From: Neoceratodus forsteri
Taxonomy: Eukaryota > Chordata > Ceratodontiformes > Ceratodontidae
Direction: 5' to 3'
Length of the DNA: 64,000 nt
NCBI GenBank assembly: GCA_016271365.2
Contig: JADMNL010000023.1
Location: 609,612,001 to 609,676,000, forward strand
Part shown: in pieces, positions 13,030 through 24,545 of the stretch
How the letters are laid out: every line of letters begins with the position of its first letter
Position numbering within the stretch: the first letter of the stretch is position 1
The notes under the pieces: generated by a model
The model's input: the letters and a program-made list of their open reading frames with translations, nothing else
What the model was told of the DNA's origin: nothing
Databases searched by the model: none
Made by a program: the position numbers and the translations under genes

Positions 13030-13242
13030 TATAACATGGGGAAGCAAAAAGGAGAAAGGGAGCCTAATCGCTCTTCCCCATATTACAAGTGAATTAACCT
13101 ACTCCAGAGCATAGGTCTGCTTGGGAATTAATACAGCTGGGTGGTTGGAACCACTCAGCCAGTTGCCTCATGGACCACCCCCAGCCATGGATTAATTCTC
13201 AAGTAGACCCATGCTCTGTCATGGGTTAATCCTTATGTACTA
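13030..13242. repeat. Palindromic MITE-like element
   Basis: Nested hairpins. ACATGGGGAAG at 13034 pairs with CTTCCCCATATT at 13074. A longer pair runs from ATTAACCTACTCCAGAGCAT (about 13093) to its near-complement ending at about 13238 (GAGCATGGGTCTACTTGAGA on the minus strand). There is no coding capacity. It shares motifs with the hairpin at 12364. Confidence 0.65.
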
Positions 13243-14084
13243 CATTCTGGTTCCTTTAACACTTACAGAGCCTATGTGAAATAGAATCTTTGCATCACAA
13301 ACTGCAAACATTACCATGTAGAAGTTGAAGCTTTTACTATGCTGATAAGATGCCAGTATACATACAAATACTACCGCTTATTTTTCTTTTATTTCTTCCA
13401 CTTGGTATTGAAGTCAATAAGAAGATGAAAATGATGCATTTCATAGTAAATGAGAGCTCTCCTTTAAGAAGTACAGTGCAAATATCTTTTCAGTGTATTT
13501 GATATCCTCAACAGGTTATAGACTGGATAGTGTGCTGACTTGGCCATTAAAATTCAAAGCATATGACAAAACTGACACTTACTACTCTCTTCCACATGAA
13601 GATAGGATGATGACATTCTATTCCTACTAACCTTCTTACTTGAATGCCCCATCTCACACATATCTGTGACCTTTCCATATTGTGTGAACTGGAGCACTGA
13701 AGCATTCAGAAAGATCTTGTAGTTAAGACAGTGCATTCAGATAATTACCTCAGGGGATAGTGTGATCTACAAAGATGAAATAATTTCCCCATTGTCAACA
13801 ATTTATCCTTGCAAATGGATTAACAGTAATACAATTAGTTGTATTCTGTCTATAATTAACAACAATTAAAGAAATGTCAGACATCAGTGATTTATTTTAA
13901 AGGAACTATTCAGGCATTTATATTTTTTAATTTAATCCCTAATTTGTAGCTTTCATAAATGTGGGTGTTCCTGTAGGATTAAGTGAGGCAATTTTTTTAA
14001 CAAATACAGAAGAGGTTTCATAGCAGTTATGCATGACAATGAGCACAGTATTAATTATTTTTGATATATTTTGGTAAACTCTAA
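13243..14084. other. No gene seen
   Basis: AT-rich sequence with no recognised feature. Confidence 0.4.
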
Positions 14085-14262
14085 GGCCCCTGCCCATCTG
14101 GCCTGTTTTCAGTGGCATTGCAGCAGCACTGGGGAGGTTAAGTGACTTGTTTAGGGTTGCACAGTATGCAAGTGATGGTAGTTGAAATCAAACCAATGTC
14201 TGCTGGATGTATCAAGCCCATTAACAGCTCACTGCTCTAACCTTTAGGATATACTGCTAGTT
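14085..14262 (-). mobile_element. MIR-type (CORE) SINE remnant
   Basis: The segment GGGGAGGTTAAGTGACTTGT, then a GGTTGCACAG motif, then AACCTTTAGGATATACTGCT matches the order and spacing of the known MIR SINE. In MIR consensus these are TTAAGTGACTTGCCCAAGG, the CACACAG motif and CTATACTGCCT. The tRNA-derived head lies toward the high-coordinate end, so the element reads on the minus strand. It is an old, strongly diverged copy, identified from remembered consensus rather than an alignment. Confidence 0.65.
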
Positions 14263-14749
14263 TTGATCCTCTTTAGAACAAGGTTAAGCCTAACTTCTTT
14301 TGTATTTCTTTATACTTTTCATCATGAGGCAAAAACTTTTGAGCAGTAACAAAATGGTATTTATTGCAAATGTCTCTGCACCCAGTATTTGCCAGTTCCT
14401 CACTCCTGCTCATTACTGACCTCCTATCACCATTCTGTAGCAGTGGTAGAGCGGATATGGATGTTTTTGCTCTGGATGAAGCATAGTGTATGTGATTTGG
14501 CAGTGCCTTACACATTATTTGAAATTTAAATACTTCTGACAATTGACTTGAAATGCAATTAACAAATTTAATTTAGCAAAACATTTTTCTAACACTTCTT
14601 ATTGTGCCTGTACAGACACTGTAACCAACACTACTGGAATTACCATCAGTAGCTGGCACTTTAGCACAGCAGTAATGTTACTGCTCCTTCACCAGTAACC
14701 CAAATTCATAAATGAACAATGTTGTTCTGCACTAGTGGTGGGAAGCAGG

Positions 14750-15175
14750 ACTGAGCATGACAGGGACAGTTCTCTTCCCTTGAGAATGTACAACACTACA
14801 TCCCCATACATGACTGCCACCTTGAGGAGGCCTGGTGGTAGCACAGTGGGTGCACATTACAGGAGAAGGGTCTGCTTCCAGACACAAGCATACATGCCCA
14901 CCACCATGCACATGCATGCACATGCATGCATGTAATTGCATGCTGGTTCCATCAGAAGAAAAGATCTGGTCTGTCCTGAGTAGGTAGATGACTGCACCCC
15001 ATGCAGGTCTGCACACAACTGACATGGCAGGGCACCCAGCACCACAGCAGTCCTGGGTAAGCGTTGGTTAATCTGCAAGCCTACAAGAAGGATGGAGATT
15101 GGACTGGGTGTCATCAGGAGGGAGATGGTGGGAGACAGTGAACTGAGGACCAAGGACCAGAAAATGTACAACTAA
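14750..15175 (+). mobile_element. Possible tRNA-derived SINE
   Basis: TAGCACAGTGG near 14836 fits the tRNA A-box consensus TRGCNNAGYGG at every fixed position. About 40 bases on, GGTCTGCTTCC is a decayed B-box. The body is GC-richer than its flanks and ends near an A-run at 15173-15181, as SINEs often do. A short CATGCATG-rich tract lies at 14905-14935. It could instead be chance, since no second copy was seen. Confidence 0.35.
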
Positions 15176-15591
15176 AAAAAAACTTGGCATCAGTACATGT
15201 TTAACTTCTCTGACACCAAGTTTTCAACATGTTCTTTCAACTTAAATTAAAAATAAAATATATTATATTATATTATTTTCCATACACTGATCTGTGGAAC
15301 AGCTGTCATTTTGGTGCATTCATACAGGGACTGACTAGATTACAAATACCATGATCATGTTCCATTTACAGTACATTTCTTCTTAGCTGGTTTAATAAAA
15401 CTGTTTCCCTAAGCTGTGCAGGTATCTCCAACTATGGGGCCATTTAATGATTACACAGCATTGGAGGAGTCAATGTAAGACAATGTATATACACCTAAAA
15501 TGCAAGCTGCCCTAAGGTTAGTAATGTTGTTAAAGGCATGTAATATATTTTTTTTCATTAAACTTGTAATCAGACTTTTAAATAGAAAGAT

Positions 15592-15984
15592 AATCAATCA
15601 ATCAATCAAAATCTTTATTTTGCCAGGCAGAACATCATTGAGACAAGCTCATTTACAAGATGGACCTGGGCCAAAACAATTGAAAACAGGGTTAAGACAT
15701 CACAGGTTGAGTGAACGTATATAAAATTACATAGTAATAATAACAACATAATAACATATAACCATCACATGTGACAAGATACTTGCACCAGAACATAGCA
15801 ACAGGTTCAACAGGAGGTAGTGCCATTTAAATACAATTGCATGGATACAGATATATGGACATAAGGTAATGAACTAAATTTATACAGTAAACATCATTGG
15901 AGGAGTCATAGTGAGCAGGAGTAGCAGTTCCTCTAAATTCAAAGTGTGAAGAAGATTGTGCTGTAAGAGTCCTTTGATAAGTTT
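15592..15984 (-). mobile_element. 3' end of an L2/Rex1-like LINE with (TTGA)n tail
   Basis: On the minus strand this reads as a LINE 3' end: a CATCTTGTAAATGAGCTTG-like stretch, then AATAAAGATTTTGATTGATT with a short TTGA repeat tail at 15592-15609. The same tail sequence ends the LINE copies at 17721 and 28813. It may be the 3' end of the copy whose reverse transcriptase lies at 17722-19460, separated by later insertions. Confidence 0.65.
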
Positions 15985-16985
15985 TGTCCACCTTCAATTT
16001 TATTAGTTCTTTCAGAACCCTTTCTTCTGTAAATGGACTGTATCGACCCCATCTTCACAGTATTTCTCTTGTTTGGTTTAGGTACCTCCCCTCCTCTTCC
16101 TTTGTGAATACTGAGCAGAAATATTCATTCAGTAATCCCTGTTTTTCACTGTCACCCTCTACCCATTCCCTCACCTTTATTAAGCCTCAGTACCCCCTCC
16201 TTTGGTCTTTCTTTGCTCCCTAAGTACTTATAAAGGTCTTATCCCCTTCTTAACAGAATTGGCTATCCTTTCCTCGGTTTGGACATTTACTATTCTGACT
16301 GCCTACCTAGCCTCTTTCTGCTTTAACTGATAAAGTTCTCTTTCCTGCTCCTTCTGTTTTCCTTATATTTCCTGAATGCTATCCTTTTCTCCTTGACCTT
16401 CTTGCCACCTCTTTTGAGAACCATAGCATTTTTTTCCTTCATTGAGTTTTGTTGATTTGCTTTACAAAAGGCTTGTTGCCTCTGTGATGGCTGTTTTGAT
16501 TACTCCCATTGTTCCTCCACCCTCCTTCTTGCCTGTTTACTAGTGCTTTTCTGAGGCACTCTCATTTCCCAAAGTCAGCCCTCCTAAAGTCCAATACTCT
16601 TGCTTTTGTATGGCTTGATTGTATGGCTGTGTTTATCAGGAACCACACTGTTTGGTGGTGGCTTGTCCCCAGATGGCTACCGCTTCTAAATCTGAGATTC
16701 TTTCTCTGTCCCCATTTGAGAGTACCAGGTCTAAGATTGCTCCCTCCCGAGTGGGTTCCAATACTAGCTGTCTGAGGCATGCCCCTGTAGGGCATCAAGA
16801 ATGACCCTGCTCTTGGATGTGCCTGCAGCAAAGGTGCTCCAGTTAACATCTGGCATATTCAGGCCCCCATCAACAATATCTCCCTTTTCTGCCATTCTAG
16901 AAGCCTTCATCATTCCTTGTCCATTCCCTCCGCCTGAGATGGAAGTCTGTATATAACCCCATGTGGATTGTGGTGCCATCCTGTT
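15985..16985 (-). mobile_element. CR1-like LINE, endonuclease and linker region, decayed
   Basis: Minus-strand translation from about 16890 gives NMPDVNWSTFAAGTSKSR, matching the GDFNxPDINW-AGTSxSR segment of the APE endonuclease in CR1-type ORF2. It continues with an SDHKAVWFLI-like motif near 16640-16670 and then a Lys/Glu-rich linker to about 16000. Frames are broken by stops and small indels. This part of the ORF lies upstream of the reverse transcriptase, so the copy is truncated or was cut by neighbouring insertions. Confidence 0.75.
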
Positions 16986-17681
16986 TCTAAAAAAAAAGAA
17001 GATTACAGCATTTAATATAAAGCCTTCTAAGTGTATTCTAAGTACAACACTTTTTAATATGAAACTATGCCTAGAAACCATTAGTACATCTCACTAGCTG
17101 CACCTAAAGTCTTTTCCGTTTGGCAGAGCCTCCTTCAGCTATAGCACTGCCCCAGCTGTGGAACAACATCCAGAAATCCATAAAATGGCATCCTATTGGT
17201 TTTGTGGAATTCAAACCACCTATTCGAGATACTTCTCAGAGTCTTGTCAATGCCCTCCCTGTCCCTAAACTGTAGCCATGCATTACTATTCTTACAGTCA
17301 ACCCTCTACACTTTCTATCCTCTCATTAGAATTACCCTAAGCCATGTTCCTGGATTCATCCTTACTTTCTACTTGCTGAGCCCAAATCACTGTCACAAGC
17401 ATTAACTCTGCTCTACTAGAGCTATCAGTGTCTAAAATCACTGGTTCGGCACATTGGTGCTGACTTGCTTCCACCTCTCTGCTGTACTGTTTACTGGGAT
17501 GAGGCTTCACCTTACAACTGGGCCTCATTGATTATCCTTGTACCTTGTTTTATTGCTATGTATTGCATTACTATGCCCATTTATGCTATATGTTCTATTG
17601 TGCTACTGTATTATTTATTTTGTGCCTACCAGGCCCTCCTTGAAATGAGCTTGCTAATGAAGTTTCACCTGGTTAAATAAA

Positions 17682-17720
<39 letters not shown>

Positions 17721-17721
17721 A
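16986..17721 (+). mobile_element. 3' end of an L2/Rex1-like LINE with (TTGA)n tail
   Basis: The C-terminal reverse-transcriptase segment is visible near 17110-17240, with a WNNIQKSIK-type motif comparable to WNTIQKTLKL in the copy at 28120. A 3' UTR follows, ending in AATAAAGATTGATTGATTGA and a tail of about ten TTGA units (17682-17720). It is plus-strand, opposite to the pieces on both sides, so it was probably inserted separately. Confidence 0.7.
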
Positions 17722-19460
17722 AGTACTGTAGGCATGGCCTGGCAGAGTGGGGTGGGAAGGGAGAGGGAATAGGAGGGGGGAGGGAAGGGTCAGCTGAGAT
17801 AGGAGGAGGGTTGGACATGATGGCCTGGGAAGAAGAACTGTTGAAGGAGAACACGACAGATGTCAAGGTAATGGCTGGAGTTTAAGTTCAATATTTGAAT
17901 CAAAGACAGATCGTGATGTTGGGACCTTGATTTGGACAATGACAAAGGGAGGGCCCAAATGGCACCTCAGGCAATGGTTGAGTTCAAGTCCAGAATTTAA
18001 AGCACTAACAAATCATGATGTTAAAATATGACTTGAAACAATGACAGAAGGAGGGTCATCAGAAACAAGGATTTGAAGGGGAGAGCGTGACATGGGTAGC
18101 GAGCTTTAAGGTTTTCTGGATCTTATTCCAGAGCGTAAGAAGAGTGCAGCTTATTGAGGCTCTACTAAAGCATGTTTTAACTTTAGGGTGAACCAAAGAT
18201 AAGATGGTAAGACTTCTGAGAGAATAGCAGGCTTAGGAATGCAGGGAGTTAGGGAGCTTGTGAGGTACTGAGGTAATGTATGAGTGATTGCCTTTGTATG
18301 TCCATAGAATAGCATTATTTTGCCTCCTGAAGCTAAGGGGCTCCAGCCTACAGAAGAATAGAGGATGCAGTGGAACATGTGCATAAGGGACATCCAAAAT
18401 TATCCTAAGGGCTCTGTGGTATAGGATATCAAGCTTGAGAGGGCTATGCTAGTACTATGGCCATATAGGAAGTCTGATAGTCCAGAAGAGGCAAAAGGTA
18501 GCTTGACTAGGAGTTTTCAGCCTTTTGGGTTAGTGAGAGCTTAATCCTTAAGAAAATACTGAGCCTTTGTTGCAGTTTCTTAGTGAGTTCATCCATGTGA
18601 TCAATGGAAAACAATTTGTAGTCAATCAGACCCCCAGGTATTTTAATTTTTACACGAACTCCAGGGCTTCTCCCAAAGGGTGCTTATGTGAGGAACCTTG
18701 TCTGTTTTTTTGTTTGTTTTTGAGATGAGGGCCAGTGCAGAAAAATCATGGCCTTAGTTTTTGGCATTGAGCAGGAGTTTCAAGTTGAGTAGATTTTTTG
18801 GAGGATGTGAAATCATTCTGGAGGTCCAACATGGCTTGATCTGGAGTTGATCTGTCAATGTATAGCACTGTATCATCAGCAAAGAGATGGATACTAGATG
18901 ACTTTAGGCCAGTGTCAATTTGATTAATATAAATGGTGAAGAAAAGTGGACCAAGTATGAATCGTGGGGAACACCCTCTAAGGAGCATTTTTGGTGATAG
19001 GTCTCCTTCAGCCTTAACATGCTGCTCTCTGTCCACAAGATAGGTTGAGAACCAACTTAGGCCAGGTTGTCCACTCCAACTTTCTTTAGGATCACCAGGA
19101 GTAATTGTAGTCCATCATGTCGAAAGCCTTGCTAAGGTCCAGAAACAAGCGCATATGTATTGTTTGTTATCAAGTGTGGACTGCCAGCATTTATAATCTT
19201 AGCAAGGGCAATAGAGGTACTATGCATGGCATGGAAACTGGTTTGAATTAGGTTTAGCAGATTAAAACTTTCCACATAAAATCTGAGCTGTTCATTTACT
19301 ACCTTCTACAATAGTTTTGACAAGGCTGGGAGTAAGGAGATTGGGTGGTAATTATTAAGGTTGCAAGGGTCTCCTGATTTGAATAAAGGGATGACATGGG
19401 TCATCTTCCAGACCTTGGGGAGGAGCCCTGATTGATATAAGAGATTAAAATACATGTATA
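17722..19460 (-). mobile_element. L2/Rex1-like LINE, reverse-transcriptase half, decayed
   Basis: On the minus strand GPLFFTIYINQID and then HLFADDTVLYIDRS (about 18840-18960) form the domain C catalytic region. SRASISCTLLTLWNKIQKTLKL follows across frameshifts near 18090-18170. The protein is close to the plus-strand LINE at 24.5-28.8 kb (HLFADDTVLY there too). The 5' part beyond 19460 and the 3' tail are missing from this block. Two direct units of about 103 bp (17868-18065) sit in the presumed 3' UTR. Confidence 0.8.
17868..18065. repeat. Two-unit tandem repeat of about 103 bp
   Basis: GTAATGGCTGGAGTTTAAGT at 17868 and GCAATGGTTGAGTTCAAGTC at 17971 start two diverged copies. Both continue through ATCRTGATGTT and ACAATGACARA motifs. 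They lie in the 3' UTR region of the LINE. Confidence 0.6.
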
Positions 19461-19998
19461 TTGGGTCCTGCATAGTTGGAAATGCAAGATATTATGTAAC
19501 TCAAAATAACTACCTAGTCTGATTTCAAATTACTATGAGAGATGCATTTATGCTACCTGCAGTATGTTGTTTACAAACTATGATTAGAAATGCATTTTAG
19601 CTAAAATGACACTGCCACCCCTTATGTCACAACTTTTTCCTAATTAATAAAGACTGGTTGCTGGCCTGCTTTATAATTTGCCAGTGTAGGTGTTTATGGT
19701 ACAGCTTTTCTCATACTAAAAATGAAAAACTGGCTAAATCATTATAGTGTAACCATACTAAACTAAGTTTGCTTACAATCCTTGTACTACTCATACTTCA
19801 CTTTTCCTGTACCTTGTGATCCCCCTACCCACATACTGTACAATAGATTAGACATTCATGATGTAAGAGAAGGTTGCTTATTATAGGGGACTGCACCTTT
19901 TATAGGGCATCTCTAATGTTCAGGAAGAATACAGTAGGATTGCAGTTAAAACAAGCTTTGATGTTATTACACTAACATGCTTTTTTCATTGTACTAAG

Positions 19999-20046
19999 GA
20001 AAGGGAAGTAGATAAAACCGACAGCGCCAAACAAATTCCACAGCAG
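19999..20046 (+). other. Exon-like 48-base segment with splice-like borders (unidentified)
   Basis: A pyrimidine-rich tract ends at AAG (19996-19998). There follow 48 bases open as 16 codons (EREVDKTDSAKQIPQQ) and a strong donor, CAG|GTAAGG. The segment contains the string ACCGACAGCGCC, unusually CpG-rich for this CpG-poor window, as expected of a conserved coding exon. The acceptor AAG is weaker than CAG or TAG. I do not recognise the protein. Chance is a real alternative, because short open segments between AG and GT are common. Confidence 0.3.
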
Positions 20047-20049
20047 GTA

Positions 20050-21959
20050 AGGACTTGTAACATTTGTTTCTTCTAACTATTAAATTATGAGATCTAATTG
20101 GCTAACAGTGTTCCTTTCATGTAATTTAATTTGGGCTGCAGAATGCCAATTTTCAACTTGTTGTCTTTATGATTTTACCTAAAAATACTATGACTTTGTT
20201 ATATATCTCCAACCAGCATGCAAACACATCCCCCCACACACACACCATTGGAACAAACTGTGGGATGGTGTTGGCCTCATAGTTTCTGTCTGTTTGTAGC
20301 CACAAACATTAAACAACTTTGTAGACCTTCCCAAAAATAGACAAGAAGAAATGTTGTTAGCATACAGTATATGCATCCTTGTCATTGTCAACATGATTGT
20401 CTACTAGTGAACTTTTGATAATCTATCAAAAAGCAATATGCATTTATGGTCATATCCCATGGGTCCAGTAATCTGAAGGTTACCTATTTTGCAAAGGCAA
20501 AGCTAATGAGCTTTTGCATCCTTTTCATATCAACCTCAGAGAGATAATGGCAGGACAATTATGGTTAAAAGTCAATATGTTGTGCAGCAAAGAAGAGAAC
20601 CTTTCTAAAATGAATCATGCAGTTGTCTAATAACCTTTTGCAGACAGAGCAATAGAATACATTTCATCCCTAGGTTAGCAGTAATTTGCATTGCCCTGCT
20701 ACAGTAGAGTGGCAAGAGGATTGCTAAGAAAACATAGCACCTTCAAGTAGAGGTAAGAAATATTTCTGTATTTATAGAATTAATAATTGTATCTGTTATG
20801 TTGGAAGCAGGGATATCAAGGTATAAAATACAGATTTTCAGAAGGGTCAGATGTGGACACAAGTGCTTGTTGCACCTGCATTGTTGCTTACACAATGGAG
20901 TTTGCCCTTTAAGGGCATACCAGGATGTCCTGGTGCACCTTCTCTTTTCATCAAGATGGAGTGCTCAGAAGGGAGGGAGAAGGAAGGGAGGCCAGGGATA
21001 GAACAATGGCCAAGCAACAGGAAGGGGAGGGGCAAGTGAAGGTACATAATGGGCAGCACAAAGTGGTTCAGCCACTTTGCTGGAGTTTAATCCTCCACCC
21101 ACTCTACAATGTAGAGAAGAGGAAGACAGTCAAAAAGGGACTGTATGGTAGGTCTGTTAAAGGTGGATGACAGATGTGGCGGTAGGATGATTATTGGACT
21201 GCCAAGGTGGATGGCAGAAAGAGGGGAAAAGGGGGAAGGAAGGGAGGAGAAAACAGAATAATATGAAAAGGGAAGACGCTGAGGAGGAGAAAAGCGGTCT
21301 TGGTTTTCACTGTTACCTAACAGAAAAAGAAGAAGGCACCAGGTTTTCACCTGGGGGAGCAAAAGAGGAAGAAAGAGGATGATCAGAGATTGATATATGG
21401 ATAAAATAAATGAAATTGTGAGAGATATAATAATAAAAGATGATGAAGCGGAACATGGAATTATGATATATAAATTAATTGCCAATCTGAGCACAACAAA
21501 AACAATGGTCTCTGTCCTTTGTGAGGGAAAGGGGAATCTGGGACAATTGCATCCAGAAAGCCCTAATAATATTTCAGAATAATTCATCCATTTGTATCAA
21601 AATGTCATGGTATGTAATAAAAGATTGACACAAATCCTATTTAGGTAATGTTTTCCAAAACTGCATCTTTTACTGAATACAACACTCAGATGCACTGTAG
21701 CTAGACCATTTAATTGTTTTGTAAAGAGCACTGTGCAGCATGGGCTATTGCTGCTAACAAAAACAGTGTGGCAAAATGCCACAACATAATCACATGCACA
21801 CAAATAAGGTCAGGCAAAACACCGACCTTAGGAAACAGCAGAAATCCATTTCAAACAATAGGACTTTTATCTTTTCAGGAGGAATGCACCCCATACCCCA
21901 CAGTCTAAAATAACCAACTCTCAGGGGATGAGGACTTTGGGGATGGGAGAAACTTCGGG
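20050..21959. other. No gene seen; purine-rich tract 20965-21380
   Basis: The plus strand is strongly purine-rich from about 20965 to 21380 (AGGAGG, GGGAAGG strings), so the long open frames on either strand there are compositional. No domain is recognisable. Confidence 0.4.
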
Positions 21960-22105
21960 GGATTATTTTTAACTAAAAAAGTTGCAATACCATGAGAACT
22001 GCGGGGTACGAACCGTGGTCCCAGGTCTCCAACGTTGCCATGTGCAGGTGCATTAGACACTCCATCATGGGAGCGGCTCAACAAGGTACTACACCAGCAG
22101 CCACT
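21960..22105 (-). mobile_element. tRNA-derived SINE head
   Basis: On the minus strand GGTTCGTACCCC near 22005-22017 is an excellent B-box (GGTTCGANTCC consensus). An A-box-like TGGAGTGTCTAATGCACC lies about 45 bases upstream near 22050-22066. The segment resembles a decayed tRNA with intron-like spacing, followed by a non-tRNA body toward 21910. The acceptor stem is not preserved, so it is not called a functional tRNA. Confidence 0.5.
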
Positions 22106-23457
22106 TAAGCACTGCCCCATCTGAGCCTTCAGTGACAGGGGTAGTGTTTATTCCTGAATGCTGTGAAACCCTGTCACAGTACAAGGTTTAGCGCTATCTG
22201 CAGCATGATTTTCATCACGCTATTCAGGTAGCAATATATTGACCTGGTACCCACTGGGCTGATTTCAGACTGATCCTTCTAAAATCCTGTCCACTGTTTT
22301 GCACAGCATATTTGTTTCATCCCTGTTTATGAAGTATATGGTGGAGTGGTGAATGGACATGATGAACCTGAAGTCCCTCCTAACCGTTAACTACTAAGTT
22401 GGTGCTCCTTATTACAGCCTTGTCATTTAATTGACCATTTTCATGTTTTAAAAATGAAAATGATGGTTAAACTCTGTAATCATGTACCTTAGAGGAAGAG
22501 GATTTAAGAAGAATGTTTGGCTTAAAATAGCTTTGTTTGTGTCTGAAATCATTCCAAGCTATTATGGTGCCCTACAGCAGTACTAAGTGGTCATCACTGC
22601 ACATTAATTTCTCAAGTAACAACAACAAAATCATGCAGTTATTTAATGATTAAAGTAATTCAATTGCTAGTCTGAATAATATACCACCACTGCTATTTGA
22701 AGCCTGTCTCACCACCGATTAATCTAGAAAAACTAAATTTCTGCTTATACCAGCTTCCAGTTTTTAATATTGTTTTACATTACTGTTGGTTTACTCCAGA
22801 TAGCTCAGCTGAGATGTAAAATCTTTATTTTAAGTAGGATCCTGCTTCGACCTATTCCTAAAGCTAGATGCACTGGAGCCCTAGAAGCTAAGTGGTTTGA
22901 CTATGGTATTTGGCTCTGGAGGGTTTTAATCTGGCATAGCCCTGTTCCCAAGCTGGATCACTAAACACTAAACAACTGTGCTTTCTTAAAACTGCCTCAA
23001 TTTTAAAGTTATATCTTAATCTTAACATGGACACTGATGTAAAGCAAAACTGATATAAGACTTAATATTGTTTTGTTTGCATCTAAGGTCATGTTAGGAC
23101 TCCAGTAAAAGTGACACTTGAGAAAGGGTGACCTTATGTTCCTGCGAAAATTCAACAAGTTCAGCATACAAGACTATCAGACACAGCAGATTATTTGATG
23201 CTGATGAGCAGCAAATTGCAATAACTGGAGAAAGCGTAATATGTGACTTCTGCAATACTCATTACAGGATACAGAGTGCAACATGTAAGAAATCTTCATG
23301 CTTCCATTTTTTTCAATTTGAAATTCAAAACGTATGAAGACAACCCAAAAGGCATCAAAAGTCATATTGCTCCCATACCATGAATATCTAGAGTTGCATA
23401 CTCATGTTTACTTTTAAAAAATATTTAAATAAATTTACCTTCCTAAATGTACATCAA
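22106..23457. other. No gene seen
   Basis: AT-rich sequence. The open frame at 23128-23337 has several Cys residues but no recognisable domain, and no splice or initiation context supports it. Confidence 0.4.
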
Positions 23458-24545
23458 GGGTAGGATATTTGAAGAGGTTGTACCTGGCACAACACAGTTT
23501 GCCAGGCATTTGTATCTTGATCTGTTTTCAATATTCAAAGGGGAAAGTCGTTGGCACAAATTACAATCTTGCGGGGCACATCAGTAATGTATGCAGTGCA
23601 AGTAGGAGGCATGCCCATGCATCTCTGCACATCCCATATTCAGCCGGGACAGCTGAATAGATGCAGGCACAACCCTACCTGTGCCACACACAGTTGAGCC
23701 AGGAAAAACAGGGCAACAGCTGGCTACCTCAGGTGAGCCACCATGTGCAGGGCACAACACAAAAGTTGCCAGCTGTGGGTGGCTACCTGAGCTCCTGTCA
23801 TCATCCGTCACAGTAGCACCCCCACTCCTGATCGAAGGGCATATGTTTTATTAAATATGTCCAGTATCCTGGTGGTCCAGTGGACTTCCACCCCAATCTT
23901 GGGCATATGTAGTAATACAATGTAAAACCATCCCTGATGATCCAGCGGTCTACCTTTCCCCTCCACCCACTGGGCCCCACCACCTGCTCCCCCATCAGTG
24001 GCAGGCGGCAGCTCCTGCCCACAAGCCACCGGCCACCCACCAACTGACCCCGCCATAAGTGCAGCTGTGCTGTTGTTCTCGCATGGACCAAAGGGTGTGC
24101 AGAACTATCAGACACACAGTCCAGATATGAATGATCTATCTGGGCATCTGGACCGTGTAGGCACGGGTAGGGGTTCAGGCGCCCATTGGCCCATGCTGTG
24201 GACCAATGGGTGTACAGCCATACTGTATGCAGTCAGTCGGCGGGCAGCCGGGTGGCTTGTGGGTGGGAACTGTCGCCTGCCACTGACCGGGGGCCTGGCT
24301 GGGGCTCCAGTGGTTGTGTAGGGGAGCACCGCTGGACCACCTGGGATGGTTTTACATTGTATTTACTACATATGCCCATGATCAGGCTGAACCAGTCAAC
24401 TGGACCACCAGGGATATTGGACGTTTATTGTACACTTATGCCTGCAATCGGGCTGGGAGTGGTCCACTGGAACACCAGGGATTTTGGACAGTTTATTTAA
24501 TTCCTATGCCTGCGATTGGGCATTGGAGTTTCCAGATGAGGATCC
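23458..24545. mobile_element. Foldback element with inverted minisatellite arms (copy 2, left part)
   Basis: It begins GGGTAGGATATTTGAAG and follows copy 1 in order: a CACATCCCATATTCAGCC segment, two left minisatellite units (CCTGGTGGTCCAGTGG near 23869), a GC-rich centre with GCCCACAAGCCACCGG, and three inverted units (GGACCACCAGGG near 24400). The sequence matches copy 1 up to about 24545, then stops. The remainder resumes at 28814, after a LINE. Confidence 0.85.

Noticed and set aside
16985..17100. Possible poly-A tail of a SINE at an A-run
   Set aside because: Only eight A bases, and the sequence fits a LINE boundary better.
20847..21587. Open frames up to 166 codons
   Set aside because: Strong purine bias on one strand keeps pyrimidine-rich codons open on the other. 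Ser/Leu/Pro-rich translation without a domain.
22005..22090. Functional tRNA gene
   Set aside because: The B-box is good, but the acceptor and anticodon stems do not pair convincingly. Better read as a SINE head.
23128..23337. Cys-containing open frame resembling a zinc-binding peptide
   Set aside because: Cys spacing does not fit a known finger, and there is no second copy or exon border.
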